Source: Alloyangia pacifica
GTDB taxonomy: Bacteria; Pseudomonadota; Alphaproteobacteria; Rhodobacterales; Rhodobacteraceae
Direction: 5' to 3'
Length of the DNA stretch: 64,000 bases
NCBI RefSeq assembly: GCF_900116195.1
Contig: NZ_FOZW01000012.1
Span: 62,001 to 126,000, forward strand
Position numbers and translations under genes: made by a program. Below the pieces are notes generated by a model. It saw nothing but the letters and a program-made list of their open reading frames with translations. It did no database searches and was not told the origin of the DNA. Positions 16,719 to 25,331 of the stretch are shown here, piece after piece; position 1 is the stretch's first letter, and each line of letters begins with the position of its first letter.

Positions 16719-17030
16719 ATGTATCTCACGATGAACCGCTTCAAGGTGATCCCCGAGAAGGCGGCGGAGTTCGAGGAGGTCTGGGCGCAGCGCGACAGCC
16801 AGCTCAAGTCGGTTCCGGGCTTCCGCAGCTTCGCCCTTCTCAAGGGGCCGGAGGGCGAGGATCACATCCTCTATGCCTCGCACACCATCTGGGAAGACGA
16901 GGAGAGCTTCATCGGCTGGACCAAGAGCGAGGCCTTCCGGATCGCCCACAAGGGGGCCAAGGGGCGCGCCGAGATGTACCGTGGCGGGCCGGAGCTGGAA
17001 ATCTTCGAGTCGGTGATCGAGCTGGTCTGA
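16719..17030 (+). CDS. Antibiotic biosynthesis monooxygenase (ABM) domain protein
   Basis: Protein of 103 residues made of a single ABM ferredoxin-like fold: MYLTMNRFKVIPEKAAEFEE, then VPGFRSFALLKGPEGEDHIL and EDEESFIGWTKSEAFRIAHK. The size and pattern resemble heme-degrading monooxygenases of the IsdG/HmoB type, including the asparagine at residue 6 and a histidine in RIAHKGAK, so heme binding is possible. Without a heme uptake neighbour this remains an inference. It stands alone on the plus strand between pth and rplY. ATG at 16719 is preceded by GGAGAGACC. A triple 16-base tandem repeat begins inside the last codons. Confidence 0.82.
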   Translation: MYLTMNRFKVIPEKAAEFEEVWAQRDSQLKSVPGFRSFALLKGPEGEDHILYASHTIWEDEESFIGWTKSEAFRIAHKGAKGRAEMYRGGPELEIFESVIELV

Positions 17031-17070
17031 GGCCGGAGTGGTCTGAGGCCGGAGTGGTCTGGGGCCGGAG
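17023..17070. repeat. Three tandem copies of a 16-base unit
   Basis: The unit TGGTCTGAGGCCGGAG occurs at 17023-17038 and 17039-17054, and with one change (A to G) at 17055-17070. The first copy contains the last codons and the stop codon of the ABM gene, so the repeat is a duplication of the gene end into its 3' flank. Confidence 0.9.
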
Positions 17071-17116
17071 TGCGGGGCCACAGCTCGATGCCCCCGGAGA
17101 TGGGGCTGAAACGCAA

Positions 17117-17143
17117 ACGGCCCCGCCAGATTGGCGGGGCCGT
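17117..17143. terminator. Terminator hairpin between ABM gene and rplY
   Basis: Twelve-base-pair stem (ACGGCCCCGCCA at 17117-17128 with TGGCGGGGCCGT at 17132-17143) with a 3-base loop. It sits 23 bases past the rplY stop and could end transcripts from both sides, although the T-runs are poor. Confidence 0.7.
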
Positions 17144-17166
17144 CCGTCAGTCCGAGGGCGCGAGGA

Positions 17167-17787
17167 TTACTCCTCTGCAGCGGCCTCTTCAGCTTCTTCG
17201 GCTTCGTCGGAAACCAGACCGCGCGGCGCCGAGATGTTGGCGATCACGAAGTTGCGGTCGATGGTCGGCTTCACGCCTTCCGGCAGGACGACGTCGTTGA
17301 TGTGGATCACGTCGCCGATCTGCTTGCCGGCCAGGTCCACGGTGATGTGGTCCGGGATGTCGCCGGCGAGAACGTTCAGCTCGACTTCCTGACGCACGAT
17401 GGTCAGAACGCCGCCGCGCTTGAGGCCCGGTGCCTGCTCGTCGTTGATGAAATCAACGTGGATGAACAGGTTGATCCGCGAGGTGCGACGCAGGCGCATC
17501 AGGTCGAAGTGCGTCGGCAGGTCCTTCACGACGTCGCGCTGGACGTCACGGCAGATCACGCGCACGTCTTCGTGGCCGTCGACCTTGAGGTTGAAGAGGG
17601 TCGACTTGAAGCGACCGGCCTTCAGGGTCTTCAGCAGCGAGTTGAACGGGATCTGGATCGGAAGCGGATCTGCTTCACCACCAAAGACGATCCCCGGAAC
17701 CATGCCGTCGCGACGAGCTTGCCGAGCGGCGCCCTTGCCCGTCCCCGACCGTTCCAGAGCTACGAGATCAGGAATCTCACCAGCCAT
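17167..17787 (-). CDS. rplY: 50S ribosomal protein L25 / general stress protein Ctc
   Basis: Protein of 206 residues, the long CTC-type L25. The N-terminal L25 domain ([20 protein letters not shown], then [13 protein letters not shown]) binds 5S rRNA; the C-terminal TL5 beta domain contains [20 protein letters not shown] and a tail of acidic and alanine residues ([12 protein letters not shown]). Start ATG at 17787 has GGAGATACAAA upstream. The order rplY-pth is commonly conserved; here the ABM gene lies between them on the other strand. Confidence 0.96.
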   Translation of the reverse strand: MAGEIPDLVALERSGTGKGAARQARRDGMVPGIVFGGEADPLPIQIPFNSLLKTLKAGRFKSTLFNLKVDGHEDVRVICRDVQRDVVKDLPTHFDLMRLRRTSRINLFIHVDFINDEQAPGLKRGGVLTIVRQEVELNVLAGDIPDHITVDLAGKQIGDVIHINDVVLPEGVKPTIDRNFVIANISAPRGLVSDEAEEAEEAAAEE

Positions 17788-17961
17788 TTTGTATCTCCAA
17801 TGTATCTAGGGCGGGGTGCCTCCAAGGCTGTCACCCCGCGATGAACGCAGCCCCATAGACCGGATCGCCCTTTTCGGCAAGGGCTGAATCACACGAAACC
17901 CCGCGCAGGGCGCTATGGGCGCGTCTGGACCTTCCCTGCGGGCCGTGTCACGGCTTGCGCC

Positions 17962-19104
17962 ATGAGCATCCTGTCCGACATCCGCCTGATCCGCCGCCCG
18001 CTGGCCGGCTTTGCTGCCATCGGCATCTGCTGGGGCGTTTTCGCAGGCTGCGTGCCCGCGATCAAGGCCCAGGTGGGCCTGACCGACGGCGGACTGGGCA
18101 CTGCCATGCTGGTCTCGACCTGCGGCGCGATCCTCGCCATGTGGCTGGCCCCCTGGGCCGAGGAGCGGCTGAAGGCGCTGGCCATCCCGCTCTTCACCGG
18201 GCTGCTGGGGCTCGGCTTCCTGATGCCGGGCATCGCCGGCTCCTGGGGGCAGTTCGCCGCGGCGATGCTGTTCTGCGCGGCGGCGGCGGGCACGGTTGAC
18301 GTGGCGATGAACGCGCAGCTCTCGCAGCTCGAGGCGCGCTCGGGGCGGCCGCTTATGAACCTCGCCCACGGTGGCTACTCGCTGATCTACGCCTGCGCCG
18401 CGCTGGCGGCGGGCATCGCGCGGGGCGGGGGGCTGCCGCTCTGGAGCATCTTCCTGGGCGCGACCTGCCTGACGCTGGTGGCGGCCGTTGTCGCGCGCGG
18501 CGGCGAGGTGGTTCTGCCCGAGGAAACGACCGAGCAGACCGGACGCGCGCCGCTGCCCTGGGGGATCGTGGCGCTTGCAGGGGTGGTGATCTGCATCGGC
18601 TTCATGGCCGAGCAGGCGACCGAGGCCTGGTCGGCGCTGCATCTCGAGCGCAACCTCGGTGCCGGGGCCGTCGGCGGCGCGCTGGCGCCGACGCTGCTGG
18701 GTCTGACCATGGGCGCGGGACGGCTCTCGGGTCAGGGGCTGATCCGGCGCCTCAACGGCGCGGGCGTTCTGGGGGCCGGGGCGGGGCTTGCCGCACTCGG
18801 CTCGGTGACGGCGGCGCTTGCGCCGACTGCAGTCGTCGGCTGGATCGGCTTTGCTGTGCTGGGCTTCGGGGTCTCGGTGTTGGCGCCCATGGCCTATGCC
18901 TGGCTCGGCGCGCGGCTGACTCCGCAGGCGCGGGCGCGGGCGATCAGCCGGGCGACGGTGATCGGCTACACCGGGTTCTTCATGGGGCCGCCGATGATGG
19001 GCGGGCTGTCCGAGGTCTTCGGGCTGCGCGCCTCCTTCGGAGCGGTGGCGCTGCTGCTCCTGCTAGTGCCGCTGGTGCTGCTGCCGATGATGCTGCGGCG
19101 CTAA
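17962..19104 (+). CDS. Major facilitator superfamily transporter
   Basis: Protein of 380 residues with about twelve hydrophobic segments (for example PLAGFAAIGICWGVFAGCVP and VVGWIGFAVLGFGVSVLAPM). No water-soluble domain. It resembles the sugar/drug exporter-type MFS proteins of the YbjJ/FucP-like group, but the substrate cannot be assigned. It lies alone on the plus strand, divergent from rplY (174 bases) and convergent with the SURF1 gene with only four bases between the stops. There is no visible terminator in that gap. Confidence 0.85.
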   Translation: MSILSDIRLIRRPLAGFAAIGICWGVFAGCVPAIKAQVGLTDGGLGTAMLVSTCGAILAMWLAPWAEERLKALAIPLFTGLLGLGFLMPGIAGSWGQFAAAMLFCAAAAGTVDVAMNAQLSQLEARSGRPLMNLAHGGYSLIYACAALAAGIARGGGLPLWSIFLGATCLTLVAAVVARGGEVVLPEETTEQTGRAPLPWGIVALAGVVICIGFMAEQATEAWSALHLERNLGAGAVGGALAPTLLGLTMGAGRLSGQGLIRRLNGAGVLGAGAGLAALGSVTAALAPTAVVGWIGFAVLGFGVSVLAPMAYAWLGARLTPQARARAISRATVIGYTGFFMGPPMMGGLSEVFGLRASFGAVALLLLLVPLVLLPMMLRR

Positions 19105-19108
19105 AGCC

Positions 19109-19858
19109 TCAGCGGGTGCGGCGGAATTCCGTCCAGATGAACAGGCCCCATGCGGCAATAACCAACAGCGCGAGTCCGGCCCAGGTCAGCGCGTAGCTCA
19201 GGTGCGCGTTGCGGAAGCTGACCACGGTCTGCCCGCCGCGCGGCCAGCCCTTGGGATCGGCGCCCATGTCCTGATCGATGAAGTAGGGCGCTGCGTTCTC
19301 GAAGCCCTTGGCCGCGGTGATCGAGCCGATGTCGCGGCGATACCAGTTGCCGTTCTCGGGATCGTTGTCGCGCGAGAACAGCCAGCCGCGGTCCTCGGAG
19401 ATGCGCAGCAGGCCGGTGACGGTCTGCGGGCCCTCGGGTGCCTCGCGGGTGGCGGGATCCTTGAGGTTTTCGGGCACCTGTCCGCGGTTGACCATCACCA
19501 CCGTGCCGTCGTCGCGGCGCAGCGGGGTCAGGACCCAGTAGGCAGGGCCGAAATCCGCGGGGGTGTAAATCTGCACTTCCTCGTCGTTGAGGAAGGTGCC
19601 GCTGAGAGTGACATGCCGGTACTCGGCGCTCTCGGCGGTGATCCCGGCCCAGTCATCCGGGCCGGGGGCGGGGACGGGCGCGGCATGGACGCGCGCCTCG
19701 ACCCTCTCGATCAGGGCCACTTTCCAGTGCAGCCGGTTCACCTGCCAGATCGCCAGCGAGGTGAAGCCGACCAGACCGGCCAGGGCGATGAGCGTGACCA
19801 CCACGATGAGTGGCCAACGGCGGCGCTGCACGCCGGGCTTATGCGCCGCCGCGCCCAT
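19109..19858 (-). CDS. SURF1 family protein
   Basis: Protein of 249 residues with the SURF1 layout: an N-terminal membrane helix (WPLIVVVTLIALAGLVGFTS), then FTSLAIWQVNRLHWKVALIE, a periplasmic domain (EYRHVTLSGTFLNDEEVQIY), and a C-terminal helix (SYALTWAGLALLVIAAWGLF). SURF1 proteins help insert heme a or heme o into terminal oxidases. It is the last gene of the cyo operon and its ATG overlaps the cyoD stop by one base (TGATG). That position argues that it serves the ubiquinol oxidase, as for the quinol-oxidase-specific SURF1 forms described in Paracoccus. Confidence 0.9.
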   Translation of the reverse strand: MGAAAHKPGVQRRRWPLIVVVTLIALAGLVGFTSLAIWQVNRLHWKVALIERVEARVHAAPVPAPGPDDWAGITAESAEYRHVTLSGTFLNDEEVQIYTPADFGPAYWVLTPLRRDDGTVVMVNRGQVPENLKDPATREAPEGPQTVTGLLRISEDRGWLFSRDNDPENGNWYRRDIGSITAAKGFENAAPYFIDQDMGADPKGWPRGGQTVVSFRNAHLSYALTWAGLALLVIAAWGLFIWTEFRRTR

Positions 19859-20256
19859 CAGTTGTGGCCTTCGTGGGTGCCGGACATGCTGGCGCCCGGG
19901 GTGGCCTCGGGGTCCATGATCATGTTGCCTTCGCTCATCGGCATCATGTTGGCGTTCATGTTGTGCATGACCCAGAGCGAGCCAGCCAGAACGATCGCCA
20001 CGATGACCACCGCCAGAACGGTCGCCGCGAGGGTCCAGCCCTCTTCGGTGCTGCTCTTGAGGTGCAGGAAGTACACGAGGTGAACGACGATCTGGACGGC
20101 GCCCAGACCCATGATGATCGCCACCAGCGTGGTCGGGGCGATGTCGGTTTCCATCATGACCAGCGCGAAGGGGATGATGCTCAGGATCGCCGCGAGGGCG
20201 AAACCGATCATCAGCTGGCCCATGGTGCCGTGCGATGCTTCGGAATGTGCGCTCAT
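19858..20256 (-). CDS. cyoD: Cytochrome o ubiquinol oxidase subunit IV
   Basis: Protein of 132 residues with three membrane helices (MGQLMIGFALAAILSIIPFA, VALVAII-type second helix, and VVIVAIVLAGSLWVMHNMNA) and the small-subunit motif GAVQIVVHLVYFLHL. It is an assembly or stabilising subunit of the quinol oxidase. The C-terminus is extended by a methionine-rich tail (MNANMMPMSEGNMIMDPEAT), which is unusual for CyoD. Start ATG at 20256 overlaps the cyoC stop by one base. Confidence 0.93.
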   Translation of the reverse strand: MSAHSEASHGTMGQLMIGFALAAILSIIPFALVMMETDIAPTTLVAIIMGLGAVQIVVHLVYFLHLKSSTEEGWTLAATVLAVVIVAIVLAGSLWVMHNMNANMMPMSEGNMIMDPEATPGASMSGTHEGHN

Positions 20257-20885
20257 CAGATCAGCCTCACGAGGTAGACGAAGGAGAACACCCCGATCCA
20301 GACGAGATCGAGGAAGTGCCAGAACATGCTGAGCGTCGCGAGACGCTGCATGTTCGCCGGGATCATGCCCTTCATGCGGATCTGCGCGATCATCACGCAG
20401 AGCCACACCAGGCCGAAGGTCACGTGCAGACCGTGGGTGCCGACCAGCAGGAAGAAGGCCGACAGGAAGCCCGAACGGTCGGGGCCCGCGCCGATGTGGA
20501 TCAGGTGGTTGAACTCGTAGAGTTCCATCCCGATGAAGCCCGCGCCGAAGAGGCCGGTGATCACCAGCCACATCGTGGTGGCATCCATGTCGTGCTTGTC
20601 GGCCTTCAGCATGGCGACGCCGAAGGTGACCGAGGAGATCAGCAGCAGCGCGGTTTCAGCCAGCACGAAGCCCGGCTCGAACAGGTCCTTCGGACCCGGC
20701 CCGCCGGCGAAGTTGTTGCCCAGCACGGCATAGGCGGCGAAGAGCGATGCAAAGATGATGCAGTCGCTCATCAGGTAGATCCAGAACCCGATGGGGGTGG
20801 GGCTGGCGTGGTGATGATCGGGGTGGTGGTCGGGGCCCTGGGGCCCCTCCACGCGTCCGGTCAGCGGAGTGTCGAGCATGGTCAT
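20256..20885 (-). CDS. cyoC: Cytochrome o ubiquinol oxidase subunit III
   Basis: Protein of 209 residues with five membrane helices, the form seen in CyoC. Recognisable motifs: [35 protein letters not shown]-like second helix, and [14 protein letters not shown], the conserved HGxHV motif of subunit III. Part of the heme-copper quinol oxidase complex in the inner membrane. Its start overlaps the cyoB stop by four bases. Confidence 0.94.
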   Translation of the reverse strand: MTMLDTPLTGRVEGPQGPDHHPDHHHASPTPIGFWIYLMSDCIIFASLFAAYAVLGNNFAGGPGPKDLFEPGFVLAETALLLISSVTFGVAMLKADKHDMDATTMWLVITGLFGAGFIGMELYEFNHLIHIGAGPDRSGFLSAFFLLVGTHGLHVTFGLVWLCVMIAQIRMKGMIPANMQRLATLSMFWHFLDLVWIGVFSFVYLVRLI

Positions 20886-22879
20886 GCGACCTCTCCCTTC
20901 GCTTCCGTTTCAGCGACTTTCGCCGCCGGGATCCAGTGATCCTGATTGTAGTTGAAGGTATGCGCGATCACCGTCGCGATCATGCCGATGAACGAGATCG
21001 CGGCGAGCCACCAGATGTACCAGATCATCGCGAAACCGAAGACCAGGGCCATGGCGGCGACGATGACGCCGGTGGCCGTGTTGTTCGGCATGTGGATGTC
21101 CGAGTAGTTGGTCGACCACTTGAACCCGTCCTGCTTCATCTTCCAGAAGTAATCACGGCCGGAGACCACGATGTCCTGCGGGAAGTTGTAGTTGGCGGGC
21201 GGCGACTGGGTTGCCCAGTCGAGGGTGCGCGCGTTCCACGGATCGTTGCCGCAGGCCAGTTCCTTGCGCCGCAGGATCGACACGGCGAAGTTGATGAAGC
21301 CGCAGGCGATGCCACAGGCGATCAGCACCGCGCCGAAGGCGGCGATGATGAAGTAGATCTGCCAGGCCTGGTCCATGTAGCTCTGCAGGCGGCGCGTCAC
21401 GCCCATCAGGCCGAGCGCGTAGAGCGGCATGAAGGCGAAGTAGAAGCCCACACACCAGAACCAGAAGGTGCGGCGTCCCCATTTGTCGTCCAGCTTGAAG
21501 CCGAAGGCCTTGGGCCACCAGAAGGTGACGGCGGCATAGACCCCGAACACCACGCCGCCGATGATGACGTTGTGGAAGTGGGCGATGAGGAACAGCGTGT
21601 TGTGCAGCTGGAAGTCAACCGGCGGAACCGCCAGCAGAACACCGGTCATGCCGCCGATGGCGAAGGTCACGATGAAACCGGTGGTCCAGAGCATCGGCAC
21701 TTCGAACTGCACGCGTCCCTTGTACATGGTGAACAGCCAGTTGAAGACCTTCACGCCGGTGGGCACCGCGATGATCATCGTGGTGATGCCGAAGAAGGTG
21801 TTCACGTTGGCGCCGGAGCCCATGGTGAAGAAGTGGTGCAGCCACACGACGAAGGACAGCACCATGATGCAGGCGGTCGCCCAGACCATGGTCTTGTAGC
21901 CGAAGAGCGGCTTGCCCGAGAAGGTCTGCACGATTTCCGAGAACACGCCGAAGATCGGCAGGATCAGGATGTAGACCTCGGGGTGACCCCAGATCCAGAT
22001 CAGGTTCACGTACATCATGGCGTTGCCGCCGAGATCGTTGGTGAAGAAGTGGAAATCGAGGTAGCGGTCGAGCGTCAGCATGGTCAGCGTGGCGGTCAGC
22101 ACCGGGAAGGCCGCGACGATCAGCACGTTGGTGCAGAGCGTGGTCCAGGTGAAGACCGGCATGTCGAACAGCTTCATGCCCTTGGCGCGCATCTTGAAGA
22201 TGGTCGCGAGCAGGTTCACGCCCGAAAGCGTCGTACCCACACCGGCGATCTGCAGCGCCCAGAGGTAGTAGTCCACGCCTGGTCCGCTCGAGAAAGCCGA
22301 GCCCGACAAGGGCGGGAAGGCCAGCCAGCCGACACGGGCGAATTCCCCGATGAAAAGCGAGATGTTCACCAGCAGCGCGCCGGCCACCGTCATCCAGAAC
22401 GAGAAGTTGTTCAGGAAGGGGAAGGCCACGTCGCGGGCACCGATCTGCGTCGGCATGACGAAGTTCATGATGCCGGTGATGAAGGCCATCGCCACGAAGA
22501 AGATCATGATCACGCCGTGGGCGGTGAAGACCTGGTCGTAGTGGTGCGGGGGCAGGTAGCCCTCGGCGCCGCCGGCCGCCATGGCCTGCTGGGCGCGCAT
22601 CATCAGCGCGTCGGCAAAGCCGCGGATGAACATGATGAAGCCGAGCACCATGTACATGATGCCGATCTTCTTGTGGTCGACGCTGGTGATCCAGTCACGC
22701 CAGAGCGGACCCCAGAGCTTGAAGTAGGTCATCAGCAGGACGGCGGCGATGCCGCCCAGAACGATGGCCGAGAAGGTGCCGACGAGGATCGGCTCGTGGT
22801 AGGGAATCCAGTCGAGGGTCAGGCGGCCGAAGATCGGCGACCAGGTCTCGGGGGCTTGGACATGGGCTTCAGTGGCCAT
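20882..22879 (-). CDS. cyoB: Cytochrome o ubiquinol oxidase subunit I
   Basis: Protein of 665 residues (E. coli CyoB 663). The catalytic subunit: it carries the low-spin heme, heme o3 and CuB. Ligand motifs include [38 protein letters not shown] with the covalently linked His-Tyr pair, and WLHHFFTMG, with [12 protein letters not shown] for the two heme histidines. It oxidises ubiquinol, reduces oxygen to water and pumps protons. The ATG at 22879 is chosen over 22897 because GGGAG stands nine to fourteen bases upstream. It overlaps the end of cyoA. Confidence 0.96.
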   Translation of the reverse strand: MATEAHVQAPETWSPIFGRLTLDWIPYHEPILVGTFSAIVLGGIAAVLLMTYFKLWGPLWRDWITSVDHKKIGIMYMVLGFIMFIRGFADALMMRAQQAMAAGGAEGYLPPHHYDQVFTAHGVIMIFFVAMAFITGIMNFVMPTQIGARDVAFPFLNNFSFWMTVAGALLVNISLFIGEFARVGWLAFPPLSGSAFSSGPGVDYYLWALQIAGVGTTLSGVNLLATIFKMRAKGMKLFDMPVFTWTTLCTNVLIVAAFPVLTATLTMLTLDRYLDFHFFTNDLGGNAMMYVNLIWIWGHPEVYILILPIFGVFSEIVQTFSGKPLFGYKTMVWATACIMVLSFVVWLHHFFTMGSGANVNTFFGITTMIIAVPTGVKVFNWLFTMYKGRVQFEVPMLWTTGFIVTFAIGGMTGVLLAVPPVDFQLHNTLFLIAHFHNVIIGGVVFGVYAAVTFWWPKAFGFKLDDKWGRRTFWFWCVGFYFAFMPLYALGLMGVTRRLQSYMDQAWQIYFIIAAFGAVLIACGIACGFINFAVSILRRKELACGNDPWNARTLDWATQSPPANYNFPQDIVVSGRDYFWKMKQDGFKWSTNYSDIHMPNNTATGVIVAAMALVFGFAMIWYIWWLAAISFIGMIATVIAHTFNYNQDHWIPAAKVAETEAKGEVA

Positions 22880-23951
22880 CGTGCGCTGCTCCCTCATGCG
22901 AGTTCATGGAAAGGGTTTCGCCATCCGCGTGACCGCCATGGGCCGGGGCGGAGGGCGTTGCCGGCACGCCGATCGGATTGCCGAAGCCGTCGATCGCGCG
23001 CTGGTCGTCGTATTGGTACTTGTGCTTGTCGGCGATGCCTTCGAGGCCGCCGCCACCCATCTCGTCCTGCATCATCATCTGATCCATGCAGATCTTGCCT
23101 TCGTCGACGCAGAGACCGCGGATGCGGTCGAACAGCCCGTCATCGACGCCGCTGTAGTACTGCACCTCGTTGGCCATCGTGGGCACTTCGAGCTCGAGGT
23201 AAGCTTCGCGCGACAGCTCGTCGTTCGAGGCGCGGGCCTTTTCGACCCATTGGTCGAAGTCGGCATCGCTCATCGCCAGCGTGTCGAAGTGCATCTCCGA
23301 GAAGCCGGGGCCCGAGTAGTGTGCGGCCTGACCGAAGTAGGTGCCTTCCTCGTCAGCGATGAGGTGCAGCTTCGTTTCCATGCCGGCCATGGTGTAGATC
23401 ATGCCGCCGAGCGCCGGGACCGAGAAGGTGGTCATCACGGTCGAGGAGGTCAGGCGCAGGTTGATCGGACGGCCCGCGGGAACCGCCAGCTCGTTGACCG
23501 AGGCCACGCCCTGTTCGGGATAGATGAACAGCCATTTCCAGTCGAGCGAGACCACGTCCACCTCGATCGGCTCGCCGATCTCGGTGCCGATCTCAGCCGC
23601 GTCGAGCGGGCGGTAGGGGTCGAGCCGGTGCGTGTAGATGTAGGTGTACACACCAAGGATCGCGACGATGATGATCGGCACGCCCCAGAGTACGTATTCC
23701 AGCCGGGTCGAATGTGCCCAGGTGGGGGCGTAGTCCGAGAGGTCCGGGCGGTCGGCGCGGTAACGCAGCGGGAACCAGATGGCCATGAAGATGACCGGGA
23801 TGATCACGATCAGCATGAGCAGGGTCGAGATGACCAGCAGGTCACGCTGCTCGGCGGCAACCCAGCCCGACGGTGCAAGCACGTCGTACTGGCATGCCGA
23901 CAGGCTCGCGACCGCTCCCAGCAGGATCGGAATTTTGAACGATAGTCTCAA
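22869..23951 (-). CDS. cyoA: Cytochrome o ubiquinol oxidase subunit II (lipoprotein)
   Basis: Protein of 360 residues. A lipoprotein signal ends in the lipobox LSAC with Cys20. Two membrane helices follow and then the cupredoxin domain ([20 protein letters not shown]), which lacks the CuA cysteines, as expected for a quinol rather than cytochrome c oxidase. The C-terminus carries an extra stretch after the CyoA domain. The start codon is TTG at 23951, the only plausible start in the frame, with GAGG five bases upstream. First gene of cyoABCD-surf1. Confidence 0.94.
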   Translation of the reverse strand: MRLSFKIPILLGAVASLSACQYDVLAPSGWVAAEQRDLLVISTLLMLIVIIPVIFMAIWFPLRYRADRPDLSDYAPTWAHSTRLEYVLWGVPIIIVAILGVYTYIYTHRLDPYRPLDAAEIGTEIGEPIEVDVVSLDWKWLFIYPEQGVASVNELAVPAGRPINLRLTSSTVMTTFSVPALGGMIYTMAGMETKLHLIADEEGTYFGQAAHYSGPGFSEMHFDTLAMSDADFDQWVEKARASNDELSREAYLELEVPTMANEVQYYSGVDDGLFDRIRGLCVDEGKICMDQMMMQDEMGGGGLEGIADKHKYQYDDQRAIDGFGNPIGVPATPSAPAHGGHADGETLSMNSHEGAAHDGH

Positions 23952-24505
23952 GTCAGCCTCGCAGGTCTTTCCGGATCGGCGGATGAGAGGAGGAGGCCGC
24001 TCCGGGAGAACAATTCGGGCGCACTCAGCACGGGCGCGTCCGTTACAGGTGGGTCGCGCGTAGAATGCTGCAGGCGCGAACCGAATAGGTCATTCCGTCG
24101 CACATCATTGCCGATCAGCTTTGCGTGACGGAACGTGCGGCGCTGCGACTCGCTCGCCGCGCGGGCCGGAAATAGACCGGAGACCTCCGGAGATTCTAGG
24201 GAAATCATGCGGAAGTCCGCATCATTTTCGCGAAGCCGGGCTGCGGCTTTCGGCGGCGCACCGCCACGTTTCGGGGGTGATGCTGACGCGGCGTACGTCG
24301 CGGCCACACAAAAAGTTGAACTTTATCTCCGGGGACTTGCGCAACAGCGAGCAGGCATTGGGCTTCTGGGCATTGCGGGAAGCCGCAGACACGGCGCCTC
24401 GGGCGGCGGGGATTCGCCGGTGCTTGGCGTCGTCTTGGCCTTGCTCTAAGCCTGAATGCGCGGACCATCCACGGTCACGCCACGCCCCTGTTGCCGGAGA
24501 CCTCC
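23952..24505. other. 554-base intergenic region upstream of cyoA
   Basis: No convincing gene is seen. Open frames on both strands lack ribosome sites and family features. The region must contain the promoters of cyoA and of the hydratase gene. It holds two small dyads: CCGGA-GACC-TCCGG around 24177-24190 and ATGCGG-AAGT-CCGCAT at 24207-24222, only some 20 bases apart, which may be operator or RNA-hairpin elements. No FNR-type box was found. Confidence 0.5.
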
Positions 24506-25252
24506 ATGACCGAACCTGCCGACCTGTCCGCCTTTGTCGCCGCATTGCAGAATGCCCATGAGACTGGGGTCCGTTTCGCGCCCTCCGGCTCTGGGGTCGA
24601 ACTGCCGGCAGATCGCGATGCGTGCCTCGCGGTGCAGCGGGCGGTGGCAGCCGCGCGCGGCGGTATCGCGGGCTTCAAGGTGGCTGCGGGTGCCGGCGCG
24701 GTGGCACCGGTGGTGGCGCCGATCGCCGCTGTCGATGTCGTCGAGGACGGCGGGAGCGCCGCTGTGCGCGACGTGCTGGGTGTCGAGCTGGAGATCGGCT
24801 TCGAGCTGCTCAAGCCGCTGCCGGGGCCGGGCCTTCCCGAGCCGGTGGCCGAGTATTTCGTGCCGCGGCCGGTGATCGAGCTGGTGGATACCCGGCTGGA
24901 GAGCGAAGGGGCCGACACGCCGCTGCTCAAGCTCGCGGACATGCAGATCAACGCGGGGATGGTTGCTGGCGCGCCCCTGACGGATTGGGATGGCAACGAC
25001 TTCGGCTCGGTGAAGGCGCGGATGACCGCCGGCAAGACGGTGGTTGTGGATGGTGCGGCAACCGTGCCGGGCGGCTCGGCGCTGGCCAACCTGGCGCTGC
25101 TCTGCGAGGTGCTCGGCGATCATTGCGGCGGGCTGCAGCCGGGACAGGTGGTGATCACCGGATCGCTCTGCGGGCTGCCTTATTTCCCCGCGGGCACTGA
25201 GGTGTCCGGCGAGATCGCGGGGCTTGGCACGGTGGCGGTGTCACTGGTCTGA
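24506..25252 (+). CDS. FAH-superfamily hydratase/decarboxylase (2-keto-4-pentenoate hydratase-like)
   Basis: Protein of 248 residues with the fold of MhpD-type 2-keto-4-pentenoate hydratases and 4-oxalocrotonate decarboxylases: GIAGFKVAAGAGAVAPVVAP, then VLGVELEIGFELLKPLPGPG and LGDHCGGLQPGQVVITGSLC. These enzymes act on enol forms of 2-oxo acids with a divalent metal. No other aromatic-degradation gene lies nearby, so the substrate is open. ATG at 24506 has GGAGA five bases upstream, better than the in-frame TTG at 24491. A strong terminator hairpin follows. Confidence 0.8.
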   Translation: MTEPADLSAFVAALQNAHETGVRFAPSGSGVELPADRDACLAVQRAVAAARGGIAGFKVAAGAGAVAPVVAPIAAVDVVEDGGSAAVRDVLGVELEIGFELLKPLPGPGLPEPVAEYFVPRPVIELVDTRLESEGADTPLLKLADMQINAGMVAGAPLTDWDGNDFGSVKARMTAGKTVVVDGAATVPGGSALANLALLCEVLGDHCGGLQPGQVVITGSLCGLPYFPAGTEVSGEIAGLGTVAVSLV

Positions 25253-25279
25253 GCGAACCGCTCAGGGCCGCGCAACGAA

Positions 25280-25306
25280 AAACCCCGCGCTCTTGGCGCG
25301 GGGTTT
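25280..25306. terminator. Rho-independent terminator
   Basis: Stem AAACCCCGCGC at 25280-25290 paired with GCGCGGGGTTT at 25296-25306, 5-base loop, T-rich on both strands. It separates the plus-strand hydratase gene from the convergent nlpD-like gene. Confidence 0.88.
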
Positions 25307-25331
25307 CCTGTTTCTGGCGGCCGCTCGAAGT

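Noticed and set aside
20936-23362. Open frame of about 800 codons on the plus strand opposite cyoB/cyoA
   Set aside because: Shadow of the GC-rich cyo genes; composition rich in His/Arg/Glu, no family, no ribosome site.
23948-24307. 119-codon minus-strand frame ending in an overlap (TTGA) with cyoA
   Set aside because: The overlap is suggestive, but the start is GTG with no ribosome site, and the sequence is arginine/alanine-rich without hydrophobic core or family.
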